A stretch of 64,000 nt of DNA. Origin: SZUA-35 sp963781035. GTDB taxonomy: Bacteria > Actinomycetota > Acidimicrobiia > Acidimicrobiales > SZUA-35. The position numbers were made by a program, and so were the translations under genes. Positions 49,330-59,873 of the stretch are shown piece after piece. Location of the stretch: assembly GCA_963781035.1 (NCBI GenBank), contig CAWAEN010000003.1, forward strand, positions 124,001 to 188,000. Direction: 5' to 3'. Every line of letters starts with the position of its first letter. Position 1 is the first letter of the stretch. The notes below the pieces were generated by a model. It saw nothing but the letters and a program-made list of their open reading frames with translations, searched no databases and was not told the DNA's origin.

Positions 49330-50707
49330 GTCGTCGTTGAGTCGTCAGGTGCAGGCCCGGGAGCGCCGTCACCGGGAGCAGCGTCACCCGATCGAGCGAG
49401 ATCGCCGGCCCGGGGCCGACGGGCATCAGCTCGACGGTGTCGCCCCTGATGCCGAACGCGTCGGGCTGGAGGAGCGGGAGCGGCGGCCCGAGGAGCCAGT
49501 CCGGCGAGACCAGAGCCGGCGCGATGACGGCCTCGTCGCTCGTCGATTCCTGTTCGAACACGCGCACCGTGGTAGCTCCGGTGGCCCGGTCGATGACCGC
49601 AACCACGATCGGGAACTGGAGTTCGCCGAGATCGACGGCGACCTCGTCGAGCGTCGTCACCTGCTGACCGAGGAGATAGATCGAGTCGCCGAGCACGAGC
49701 CTCGCGTTCAGGCGGACCGTCGGAAGCGGGGTCGAACGAACGATCGATGTCCCGGTCTCGTCGAGCAACAACACCTCGGCCCAGCCCGCGATTCCGTTGA
49801 GTTCGAGCGTGCGTGACCATGCGTAGGGGCCTTCTGGAAGATGAGTCCAGTCCTCCACGGTTCGTACCCGTCGATTGAACGGCAAGGCGGCGATGTCGGA
49901 GGGGACACCATCCCGTTCAGCGTCACGACTCGATTGCGACGGCCCTCCGGCGACTGCCACGAGCGGAACCTCGTCGACGAGGTCGAAGTCGGCTGATCGA
50001 TGTTGCAGCCGGTATGGCTCGTCGACCCCGAGCGGTATGGCGAAGAATCGAGCGTTCTGCTCGACCCGGATCCCGCTGTTGTAGAGCGGCCCGACGCGAT
50101 ACCTGAGGACGGCCCCGGTGGCGCCGGGTGCCAGATAACCGAACACGAGCCGATCATCGATCACGGCTGCCCCAGACGCGGTCACCAGTTCGAGATGGCA
50201 GAACTCCGGTGCTTCGACTCCAGCTGCGTCCGCCATGGGTACGGCATGGATCGGGATGATGGCGTCGTCAGGAAAGACGGCGCAGAGCACGCCCGGCGAT
50301 GGTTCGAAGACCTCGAAGGGAGAACCGTCACGGAGCGCGCCTTCGATCCGAGGTTCGAAGGGCATAGCGTCGATGGTCGGATCGGGCGACGTCGGCTCGG
50401 TGGTGGATGGGGTCCCGCCGGCCTCGCCGACATCGCCGTCGTCGCCGACATCGCCGACCTCGGAGCCACCGGTGATGATGACGTACCCGAGCCAGAGAAC
50501 GGCCAACGCCGAAATGATCAGTCCGACAGGTGAACGACCCGGTGCGATGAGTTCGGCTTGGGTTTCCGAGCGCGCCGGCCGGCCGTCGGCGTCGTTTTGG
50601 TCGTGTGCATGATCGAGAGGACTGACCCCGCCGAGCTCGGGAGGCGACATGACTGGACCTTCGCTGGAGGCAACGCGATTGGATGCGTCCGTACCCAACA
50701 CTGGCAT
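49322..50707 (-). CDS. Membrane-anchored extracytoplasmic protein, unknown
   Basis: 461 residues from ATG 50707, chosen for the AGGAG site 5 nt upstream. A polar cytosolic start, one TM helix (GLIISALAVLWLGYVIIT) at about residue 70, a Gly/Asp/Thr/Pro linker, and a long beta-rich outside domain (FHDE-free; contains VLCAVFPDDAIIPIHAV, GDSIYLLGQQVTTLDE). The build resembles the unknown at 44764-45546. No family recognised. The stop lies within the trxB end (convergent overlap). Confidence 0.65.
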   Translation of the reverse strand: MPVLGTDASNRVASSEGPVMSPPELGGVSPLDHAHDQNDADGRPARSETQAELIAPGRSPVGLIISALAVLWLGYVIITGGSEVGDVGDDGDVGEAGGTPSTTEPTSPDPTIDAMPFEPRIEGALRDGSPFEVFEPSPGVLCAVFPDDAIIPIHAVPMADAAGVEAPEFCHLELVTASGAAVIDDRLVFGYLAPGATGAVLRYRVGPLYNSGIRVEQNARFFAIPLGVDEPYRLQHRSADFDLVDEVPLVAVAGGPSQSSRDAERDGVPSDIAALPFNRRVRTVEDWTHLPEGPYAWSRTLELNGIAGWAEVLLLDETGTSIVRSTPLPTVRLNARLVLGDSIYLLGQQVTTLDEVAVDLGELQFPIVVAVIDRATGATTVRVFEQESTSDEAVIAPALVSPDWLLGPPLPLLQPDAFGIRGDTVELMPVGPGPAISLDRVTLLPVTALPGLHLTTQRRLS

Positions 50708-50901
50708 CTTCGCTCCTCTCGGACACAGGCGGACCACCATCTGGGGCGCACACGGATGTTTCGGACGCGCGACAGCGATGTGAACAAGATCACCCACGCG
50801 ACTCCAAGCCGGATGAAGGTCCGCTAACCTCTCGCGCTGCTCCCGGGATACCTCTGGGTGCGCTCCGGCCGCTCCTGCGGCCTGACAAAAGGGGAATGTG
50901 A
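50708..50901. other. Intergenic region between divergent genes
   Basis: Divergent promoters are expected for the membrane protein and livK. A TAACCT hexamer at about 50825 could be the livK -10, with a leader of about 70 nt. No riboswitch recognised. Confidence 0.35.
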
Positions 50902-52272
50902 ATGTTGATTTCGAAGAGACTGCGGACGCTCCTCGCGCTGCTGTTCGCTTTCATGCTCGTCGCCGCTGCCTGCGGTAGCGACGATGCTGAAACCGATGCC
51001 GGCACCGACGAGGGAACCGACACCACCGAGGCGATGGAGGAAGAGGACGAAGGGTCCGACACCACCGAAGCCATGGAAGAAGAAGAACCCATGGAAGAGG
51101 GTGCCCTCGGCACCGTTGTTGTTCCTGCCGGCGACGCCATCCAGATTCGATCGCTCCAAGCGATCACCGGCGATGTCGCCTTCCTCGGCGTACCCAACGA
51201 GCGGGCCACCGAGCTCGCCATTGCCGACTACGGCCAAATCGAGGGCTTCGATGTCAGCCTGGGAACCGGTCTCGACGATCTCTGCTCCAACGACGGTGGC
51301 CAGGCTGCAGCCCAGACCATCGTCGCTGACGAGCAAGTTGTCGGCGTCATCGGTACCTCCTGCTCGGGCGCAGCCACTGCTGCCGCTCCGTTGATCAGCG
51401 CCGCCGGCATGGTCATGATCTCGCCGGCGAACACCTCGCCTGCGCTCACCTCCGACCTGCAGGGCACTGCCGGTGACAACTACAACGTCGGCTACTACCG
51501 CACCGCTCACAACGATCTGTTCCAGGGTGCGGCCATGGCCGACTTCGTGTTCAACCAGCTCGGTCTCACCACCGCAGCCGCCATCCACGACGGCGATCCC
51601 TACACCCAGGGCCTTGCCCAGGCGTTTGCTGATGCCTTCACCGCCCTCGGCGGCGAGGTCACCGGCTTCACCGGTGTGGCCAAGGGCGACACCGACATGG
51701 TTCCGGTCCTGACCGAGGTCGCCGGTGCGAGCCCGCAGGCCCTCTTCTTCCCGATCTTCCAGCCCGAAAGCGATTTCGTTGCTGACCAGGTCGGCGGAGT
51801 TTCCGGTCTCGAAGACACGGTCCTGCTCTCAGCAGACGGATCCCTCGTCGACGGCTTCTTGGCGCTCGAGCAGTCCGTGGGCATGTACTTCTCCGGTCCG
51901 GACACCCGTTTCGGTGACAACGTCAACGAATCCACCGGCAAGACGGCTACCGAAGTGCTCGATACGTACAACGAGGCCTACGGCGAAGCCCCTTCGGCTG
52001 CGTTCTGGGGTCACAGCTACGACGCCACCGCCATCTTGCTCGACGCCATCAAGGCATCCAGCACCGTTGACGGTGACGGCAGCCTCGTGATCGATCGTGC
52101 GGGCGTCCGTGCGTACATCGATGGCCTCTCGGGTTACTCGGGCATCATCGGCACCATCAGCTGCGACGACTTCGGCGACTGTGGTGCGCAGAAGATCACC
52201 ATCATCGAGCACCTCTCGACCGACGACATCGAGGCCTCCAAGGCCAACGTCGTCTTCGAGTTCGCTCCTTGA
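50902..52272 (+). CDS. livK: Liv-type substrate-binding lipoprotein (LivK), second cluster
   Basis: 456 residues, intact. Signal LLALLFAFMLVAAAC with the lipobox cysteine near residue 23, then a highly acidic spacer of ~40 residues containing the repeated block DTTEAMEEE, then a type I periplasmic-binding fold (IQIRSLQAITGDVAFLGVPNERATELAI, VIGTSCSGAATAAAPLISAAGM, GVSGLEDTVLLSADG). AGGGGA lies upstream of ATG 50902. It is the only gene of this cluster free of frameshifts. Confidence 0.88.
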   Translation: MLISKRLRTLLALLFAFMLVAAACGSDDAETDAGTDEGTDTTEAMEEEDEGSDTTEAMEEEEPMEEGALGTVVVPAGDAIQIRSLQAITGDVAFLGVPNERATELAIADYGQIEGFDVSLGTGLDDLCSNDGGQAAAQTIVADEQVVGVIGTSCSGAATAAAPLISAAGMVMISPANTSPALTSDLQGTAGDNYNVGYYRTAHNDLFQGAAMADFVFNQLGLTTAAAIHDGDPYTQGLAQAFADAFTALGGEVTGFTGVAKGDTDMVPVLTEVAGASPQALFFPIFQPESDFVADQVGGVSGLEDTVLLSADGSLVDGFLALEQSVGMYFSGPDTRFGDNVNESTGKTATEVLDTYNEAYGEAPSAAFWGHSYDATAILLDAIKASSTVDGDGSLVIDRAGVRAYIDGLSGYSGIIGTISCDDFGDCGAQKITIIEHLSTDDIEASKANVVFEFAP

Positions 52273-52344
52273 TCGACGGTTCCACGAACCAGCAGATCGC
52301 CTCGCCGATGTGCTGATCGTGTGTGTGATTGTGTGAAATGCACT

Positions 52345-52374
52345 GACGGCCCTGCCCTTCACTGGGCAGGGCCG
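52345..52374 (+). terminator. Terminator after livK (second cluster)
   Basis: 12-bp GC-rich stem ACGGCCCTGCCC/GGGCAGGGCCGT with a 6-nt loop, followed by TCTGTAT. It would keep livK mRNA more abundant than the permease and ATPase genes downstream, a common arrangement. Confidence 0.8.
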
Positions 52375-52439
52375 TTCTGTATCTGCAATGATCTGACCCG
52401 CCCGTGTGGCAGATCGCCATACGCTCGCAGGAGAAATGC

Positions 52440-53570
52440 ATGACCACTGCTGTCCGAAAGAAGACAGGACGAGGCAAGACCAACGTCGACCGGTTCCTCA
52501 CCCTCATCCGGGTCAGCCTGCTCGGTTTGATCGCCGTCGGTCTCCTGGCCTTCATCGCCCAGCAGATCGATTCGGAGAATCCCTTCGCCCAATGGGCGAA
52601 CCCGGATGCCACTGGTCTGACCGCCGCCCAGCTCGAAGGGCCTGTTCGTCACCGGTATTTCGCAGGGGGCCATGTACGGACTGATCGCCCTGGGCTACTC
52701 GATGGTCTACGGCGTGCTCGGGTTCATCAACTTCGCCCACGGCGAGGTGTTCATGCTCGGAGCCTTCTCGGGATTCATCACTTCCAACAAGCTGTTCGAA
52801 GCGGGAGCCTGGGAGGCCAACTTCGTCCTCTCGCTCTTCCTCGTCGTGATGGTTGTCGGTCATCGTCTCCACTGCCACGGCGGTGATCATGGAGCGGGTC
52901 GCCTACCGACCACTCCGTGATTCGCCTCGTCTCATCCCGTTGATCACCTCGATCGGCGTCTCGTTCTTCATCCAGAACGCCGTGATCGTGCTCTTCGGTC
53001 CGGGTGCCAAGAGCTATCCGCAGTTGCCGGAGTGGCTGTCGCAGAAGCGCCGGTTCCTGACCTTCGAGATCGAGGGCACGAAGATGCTCGTCCTCGTCGT
53101 CGCTGCCATTTCGATGGCGGGCCTCTGGTATTTCGTCGAGCGGACCAAGACCGGCAAGGCCATGCGGGCTGTGGCCGAGGACAAGGAGATCGCCGCGCTG
53201 ATGGGTATCAACGTCAACCGCACCATCGTCACGACGTTCGCTGTCGGTGGTGCCATGGCCGGTGTCGCCGGGATCCTCTGGGGCCTGCTCTTCCGCAGCG
53301 TCGTCGCCACGACCGGCTTCCTGCCCGGCATCAAGGCGTTCACCGCCGCCGTTGTCGGTGGTATCGGCAACCTCGGTGGGGCCATGGCCGGTGGTCTGTC
53401 GATCGGAACCGTCGAAGCGGTCGGGCCACTCATGATTCTCGAGCCGCTCGGCGTGCCGGGTGCCTCACAGCTACGTGACGCCGTCGCCTTCCTCGGCGTT
53501 GATTCTCGTGTTGCTGATCAAACCGACCGGGCTGTTCGGTGAGAGGCTCTCCGGGGAGGACCGGGCATGA
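52440..53570 (+). CDS. livH: Liv-type ABC permease (LivH), second cluster, frameshifted
   Basis: An N-terminal helix (LLGLIAVGLLAFI) precedes the permease core: QGAMYGLIALGYSMVYGVLGFINFAHGE, IMERVAYRPLRDSPRLIPLITSIGVS, TKTGKAMRAVAEDKEIAALMG and GGIGNLGGAMAGGL. Frames change near 52645, 52862 and 53505; the restored end reads KPTGLFGERLSGEDRA, stop 53568-53570. ATG 52440 has AGGAGA upstream; the stop overlaps livM (ATGA). Confidence 0.87.
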
Positions 53571-55438
53571 CCGCCGCAGCTGTTCCAGACGCGACTGCGC
53601 CACCTGCTACGGCCGCTCGCGAGCCTCGATCTACGCGAGGCAGTCACCTACGGGCTGTACGGCGCGATCGGCATGATCTTCATCGCCCTGTCGGGCATGC
53701 TCGTCGGGCTCGACCCGCGCGCGATCATCGAGGGCCGCCTCAGTCTCGGGTATCTCGTCGATCTTTGGGTCCCGATCCTCATCGGCTACGTCGTGGCCGA
53801 CGAGACGTTCTCGAGGGCATGGTGGCGTCGGCCAAGGGTGTGCACGACATCCTGGAGGGCGCCATCGCCGGACTCATCACCGGCGCCGGTCTGTCGCTTC
53901 TCGTGATCCTGATCGACAACTTCGATCTGCGTGACCCGCTCGTGAATTGGAGCCCCCAGCTCCTCGCATCAGCTCGGCTTCGACCAGGGCAACACCTTCG
54001 GTGATGTTCGCCTGGTTGGTGCATCGGGCTGGTGCTTGGTGCAGCGTTGGCGCTGCGTTTCATCAGATGCCAACGGCGAATTCGCCGTCGTCGGCGTATG
54101 ATCGTGATCTCGACGGTGGTTGCTGATTTGCCGTGTTCCAGCCGATCGTCGACGACTTCTTCGGCGAACGATCGGGCTCGATTCGCTCGACCGACTTCAT
54201 CTACGCCTCGCGCGGTGGCCTCACTCGCCGTCTCGGCGATCGTGCTCGCTGCCGTCACTGCCGGTGCTCGCGGTGGCGCGGCAAGCGGCCGGGTGCAAGA
54301 CGTCCGGGCCCGGGTCGATGCGCTCGAAGGCAAGATCGAACCCAGACCAACATGACGCTGTTCATCGTTGCGCTTGCTGCGCTGGTGGTGTTCCGTGGTT
54401 CGCCGGCAAGATCACGCAGGAGCTGCTGGCCAACGTCGGCATCTTCCTGCTGCTGGCCCTCGGTCTGAACATCGTGGTCGGGCTCGCCGGCCTGCTCGAC
54501 CTCGGCTACGTGGCGTTCTTCGCCGTCGGCGCCTACACGCACCGCCGTGCTCACCTCGCCCGACTCTCCCGGCTGGTCACGCCCGAGCTCCCGGGTTCTG
54601 GTGGCGCTCTCCCGTCGTGATCATCGCCATGCGGCGCTCGTCGGCCTGGTCGATCGGCACGCCGGTGCATCCGCATGCGCGGCGACTACCTCGCCATCGT
54701 GACCCTCGGCTTCGGCGAGATCGTCCGCCTCCTGTTCCTGTCCGACTGGCTCGCAGCCGGTCTTCGGCGGCGCCCAGGGCATCACCCACGATCCCGGCGG
54801 CCGACTTCGGCCCGGTCGACATCAAGGGCACCGACCCGCAGTCGATCTTCTACCTCGTGCTGGTCTTCTGCGTCATTCGCCATCTACGTCTCGTGGCGCC
54901 TCGAACGAAGTCGCGGCTCGGACGGGCCTGGATGGCCATGCGCGAGGACGAGACGCGTGGCCGAGGCGATGGGCATCAACACGGTCAACGCCAAGCTGCT
55001 GGCCTTCGTCGTCGGTGCCGTGCTCGCGTCGTTCGGCGGATGCCATCTTCGCGGCCAAGGTCGGCGTCGGTGTTCCCCGACAGCTTCCACATCCTCGTCT
55101 CGATCATCATCCTCGTCGTGGTGATCGTCGGCGGCATGGGCAACATCCCGGGTGTCATCGTCGGCGCCTTCGTGCTGATCGGCATGCTCGGCGGGCCCAC
55201 GCCAGCCGGGCTGCTCGCGGAGTTCCAGCGAGTACAAGCTCCTGATCTACGGCGCCCTGCTGGTCGTGCATGATGCTGCAGCGGCCCGAAGGTCTGATCC
55301 CGAACGTGCGGCGCACCCGCGAGCTCCACCAGGAGGAGTTCCTGCAGGACGCGTGGCTCAAGGGCAGACGAGACGCGACCCCGATGACGATGACGGCGAT
55401 CGCACCCGACGCGACGACCGGAGGTGGCTCCAGCATGA
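53567..55438 (+). CDS. livM: Liv-type ABC permease (LivM), second cluster, heavily frameshifted
   Basis: Pieces over all three frames: an N-terminal extension with AVTYGLYGAIGMIFIALSGMLVGLD, VDLWVPILIGYVV and GAIAGLITGAGLSLLVI, then the LivM core NVGIFLLLALGLNIVVGLAGLLDLGYVAFFAVGAY, MRGDYLAIVTLGFGEIVRLL, SIIILVVVIVGGMGNIPGVIVGA and MMLQRPEGLIPNVRR. At least ten single-base shifts occur, often 20-100 nt apart. The extra N-terminal membrane region is as in long LivM proteins. End assumed at the TGA overlapping livG (ATGA). Confidence 0.78.
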
Positions 55439-56227
55439 CCGAGCGATTCTCGAGCATCGAAACTCAGCGTGACGTTCGGCGGTCTCCACGCACTCGAAGG
55501 AGCTCGACTTCCACGTCGACGAAGGCGAGATCGTCTCGGTCATCGGCCCGAACGGCGCCGGCAAGACCACGTTCTTCAACGTGATCACCGGCATGGTCAC
55601 CCCCGATCGTCCGGCGAGCATCGTGCTTCGAGGGCGAATCGATCGTCGGGCTCGACCCCAACGAGATCACCAAACTCGGGCATCGCCCGCACCTTCCAGA
55701 ACGTCCGGCTGTTCCCCAACCTGACCGTCCTCGAGAACGTGATGGTCGCCCAGCACTGCCGCACCAAGCAGGGCATGTTCGGGCCGCTCTTCCAGACCAA
55801 GGCCTTCACGGAAGGAGGAGCAGGCGATCCGAGAACACGGGCCAAGGAGGTGCTCGGTTTCTTCGGCACCCGGCTCGTCGGCTATCGCCTCGACCAGCCG
55901 GCGTTCGTGCTCTCGTACGCCAACCGCCGCCGGCTCGAGATCGCTCGGGCCATGGCCACCGAGCCCGGCCTGATGCTGCTCGACGAGCCGACCGCCGGCA
56001 TGAACCCGAAGGAGACCGGCGAGCTGACCGCAGCTCATCGGCAACTGCGCAGCGAGTGGGGCTTCACGATCGTCATCATCGAACACGACATGAAAGTCGT
56101 CCGCGACGTCTCCGATCGTGTGGTCGTGCTCGACCACGGGAGCAAGATCGCCGAGGGCACTACGAGGAAGTGTCGACCAACCCGGAAGTCATCGAGGCCT
56201 ACCTCGGGCGCCCGTCGAGGAGGCACC

Positions 56228-56231
<4 letters not shown>
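55435..56231 (+). CDS. livG: Liv-type ABC ATPase (LivG), second cluster, frameshifted
   Basis: SVTFGGLHALEG, Walker A VIGPNGAGKTTFFNVITG, IARTFQNVRLFPNLTVLEN, Walker B LMLLDEPTAGMNP and IVIIEHDMKVVRDVSDRVVVLDHG. Single extra bases near 55463, 55503, 55625 and 55680 and a shift near 56160 break the frame. ATG 55435 has GGAGGTGG upstream; the restored stop overlaps livF (ATGA). Confidence 0.85.
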
Positions 56232-56996
<765 letters not shown>

Positions 56997-57022
56997 CGCA
57001 CGATGACCGACGGGAGGACGCG

Positions 57023-58352
57023 ATGAACGAACAGAGCTTCGACGCCATCATCATCGGAGCCGGTGTCATCGGAAGTGGCGTCGCATTCGAGTTGGCTCGG
57101 CGTGGCCTGCGGACCGTCAGCGTCGACAAACTGCCGGCGGCCGGGTACGGCTCGACCAGCGCCTCGAGCGCCGGTCATTCGACTGAACTATTCGACCGAG
57201 GCCGGCATGGCGCTGGCCTATGAGGGTTTGCAGTATTGGGAGCGGTGGGGGGAGTACCTCGAACTCGGGGAACTCGGGGAGGCCGGTCCGCTCATCGAGC
57301 TCGTTCACCACGACAAGCTCATGCCGAAGCTCGAAGACAGTGCTCATTTCGACCTGGTCGTGTCCCTCATGGCGAAGCTCGGCATCGAACACGAAGTGGT
57401 GTCGGCCGAGGAGGCCGAGGCGCGGTACCCGTCGATCGACCTTCACCGATTCGGTCCGCCCGCCCGCCTCGACGACGTCGATGCCCCGTTCTGGGGCGAG
57501 CCAACAGCGAAGATCGACGAGGTCTTGGTCATGCCTCTCGGTGGCTACGTCTCGGATCCGCTCTTGGCGGCCCAGAACCTGGCGGATGCGGCGAAGGCGA
57601 AGGGCGCCACCTTCCTCTTCAACCGTGAGGTCACCGCCGTGCTCCAGGCCGACGGCCGGGTCAGCGGCGTCCGCCTCGCTGACGGAACCGAGCTCCAGGC
57701 ACCGATCGTGGTGAACGTGGCCGGTCCTCACTCGCCCGTGATCAACACCATGGCCGGTGTGCTCGACGACATGAACATCTCGACCCGCCCGATGCGGCGT
57801 GAGGTGTTCGTCGTCCCTGCACCGAAGGGGGTCGACTACGAGGCCGATGGCGTGATGATCGGCGACCTCGACGTCGGTGTCTACTTCCGTCCCGAGCGGG
57901 GGAACAACGTGTTGATCGGCAGCACCGAGCCCGAGTGCGATGACCTCACGTGGGTCGACGACCCAGACGCCGTTGGTGACACACTCGACGACGACGAGCA
58001 TCAGTTGTTGGTGCTGCGAACCTCTCGCCGGGTGCGTGACCTCGGCGTTCCCCACACCAAGCGTGGTGTCGTGTCGTGTTACGACGTCTCAGACGACTGG
58101 GTTCCGATCTATGACCGCACCAGCCTCGACGGGTTCTATGTGGCGATCGGCACGAGCGGCAATCAGTTCAAGAACGCGGCCAGTGCGGCGCACTGCATGG
58201 CTGAGCTCATCGTCGCCGTCGAGGGCGGTCACGACCATGATCATGACCCGTTGCGGGTCACCGGCCGTTTCACCGATCTCCCGATCGACATGGCGACGTT
58301 CTCTCGGCTTCGAGAGATCGATACCGACTCTTCCATGACAGTCATGGGCTGA
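57023..58352 (+). CDS. FAD-dependent oxidoreductase (DAO/glycine oxidase-like), one frameshift
   Basis: About 443 residues. N-terminal dinucleotide-binding motif IIIGAGVIGSGVAFELARRG, then after a shift near 57180 the body with VVNVAGPHSPVINTMAG and C-terminal DDWVPIYDRTSLDGFYVAIGTSGNQFKNA, typical of DAO-family amine/amino acid oxidases such as sarcosine or dimethylglycine dehydrogenases. ATG 57023 has GGGAGGA upstream, 26 nt after livF. A natural partner for an amino-acid-type importer: import followed by oxidation. Confidence 0.85.
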
Positions 58353-58385
58353 CGGTCATGGGCTGACGTCAAGGGCTGACGGTCA
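58338..58385. repeat. Short tandem repeat spanning two converging stops
   Basis: About three imperfect 13-14-bp copies of GACGGTCATGGGCT cover the end of the oxidoreductase gene and the end of the opposing EAL gene. Confidence 0.55.
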
Positions 58386-59787
58386 CCGACGCGGGGTCCC
58401 ATTGCCGAACGAACTCCTCGAAGTCGTCGGGGGCCAGCGGCTTGGTGAAGACGTATCCCTGGGCGATGGGGCACCCCATCGCGCGAACCAGCGCCAGCTG
58501 TTCTGGCTGTTCGATGCCCTGCGCCGTCGGTTCGAGGCCGAGGGCGGTCGCGATCCCGACCAGATGCCTGACGACGGCGGCGGCGTTGTCATCGGTCGCG
58601 ATACGAGTCATGAGTGAGCGGTCGAGCTTCACCGAGTCGAAGGGAAGGTGGTTGGCTTCGGCGAACGAGGCGAAACCGACACCGAGGTCGCCGATGGCGG
58701 CTCGTGCATTACGAGCACTGAGGGCCCGCAAGGTGCTGATCACGGCTTGTGCATCCGGGGAGGAGCTCGGGCTCAGCTCGATGCCGACCTTCACTCGTTC
58801 GTTCAGCTGTGTTCCGTCGAGGATCGTGCGGACCAGGTGGTGATCCAGCATGTCGGTGGCCGTCATGTTGAGCCAGAGGGTGACGTCGCCGAGCAGACCT
58901 TCGTCGACCCAGTCGGAAACGTGGAACAGGGACTTCTGCAGGATCTGCTCGCCGACCCGATTCAGGACGCCGACCGATGCTGCCGCTTGGATCAGCTCGG
59001 TCGTCGGGATCGGGCCTCGATCCGGTAGCTGCCAGCGGGCGAAAGCTTCGATGGCGACGATCGCCCCGGTCCGGAGATCGATGGCCGGCTGGAGCGCCAC
59101 GCTCAAGGTGTGCTCGACGATGGCCTCGCGCAACGCATCGGTGAGCTCGACCTGATGGTCGGAGCGAACCCGTTGATGGGGATGGAAGAGCACGTGGCGA
59201 TGGGTGATATCGGCCTCGGCCAGTGCGATCTCGGCCGCATCCAGGAGACGCTCGGCCGTCGCATTCTCGGAGTCGAACAGGGCGCCGCCGACGCGAGGTT
59301 CGAGTACGTGGGGCAGCCCGTCGACGACCACGTCGGTCGAGAGTGCCTCGCCGATCTTCGCCAGGAGCTGCTCGCCGTCGTCGCGCCGACGGAGGTCCGG
59401 CACGAACACCAGGATCTGATGATCGCTGAGCGCGATGGCCACGAGATCTGGGTGCAGCGCATACAACCGCTCCACCACCTCGCTGTGGATCTGCCATCGG
59501 CCGATGCCGCGATGCTGGATGCCGGTCGGGATGGGCCGATGGTTGGCTCTCACCAGGAGCGCCGTGCGCTTCTTGACGGTCGCCGCTTCGAGCGCCCGGT
59601 CGACGTCGCCGGCGAAGTGGGAGAGGGATCGGGGGCTGTGGCGCTGAGGTTCCGGATCGGTCCCGACATCGAGCGGAAGGCCCGCCCGGAGTCGACGCAG
59701 CCCACCGCGCCGAATGGTGTCGGCGGTGTTGATCGTCGACGAGGCCCTTGGCGACGTCGTCGGAGTGATGATCGGGCGGTCGGTCAT
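58369..59787 (-). CDS. Degenerate EAL-domain protein (probable inactive c-di-GMP phosphodiesterase/sensor)
   Basis: 472 residues from ATG 59787. The N-terminal part has a GGDEF-like fold without a GGDEF motif (SDHQILVF at that place). The EAL domain follows from about residue 240: IEAFARWQ instead of EALLRW, LNMTATDML, GIELSPS, GDLGVGFASF in place of DDFGTGYSS, VKLDRSLM, and AQGIEQPEQL in place of AEGVET. Several metal or base residues are thus lost, so catalysis is unlikely and a c-di-GMP-binding or structural role more so. The frame reads through from the ABC gene upstream because of an indel; I treat them as separate. Confidence 0.78.
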   Translation of the reverse strand: MTDRPIITPTTSPRASSTINTADTIRRGGLRRLRAGLPLDVGTDPEPQRHSPRSLSHFAGDVDRALEAATVKKRTALLVRANHRPIPTGIQHRGIGRWQIHSEVVERLYALHPDLVAIALSDHQILVFVPDLRRRDDGEQLLAKIGEALSTDVVVDGLPHVLEPRVGGALFDSENATAERLLDAAEIALAEADITHRHVLFHPHQRVRSDHQVELTDALREAIVEHTLSVALQPAIDLRTGAIVAIEAFARWQLPDRGPIPTTELIQAAASVGVLNRVGEQILQKSLFHVSDWVDEGLLGDVTLWLNMTATDMLDHHLVRTILDGTQLNERVKVGIELSPSSSPDAQAVISTLRALSARNARAAIGDLGVGFASFAEANHLPFDSVKLDRSLMTRIATDDNAAAVVRHLVGIATALGLEPTAQGIEQPEQLALVRAMGCPIAQGYVFTKPLAPDDFEEFVRQWDPASVTVSP

Positions 59788-59873
59788 GGAGGCGTGCTCG
59801 AGGTCTGGGGTTCGAAGGCTCTGTTCGAAGGCTCTGTCTGCTTCATCGGCCGACGCCGGCCCGATGTGAACGA

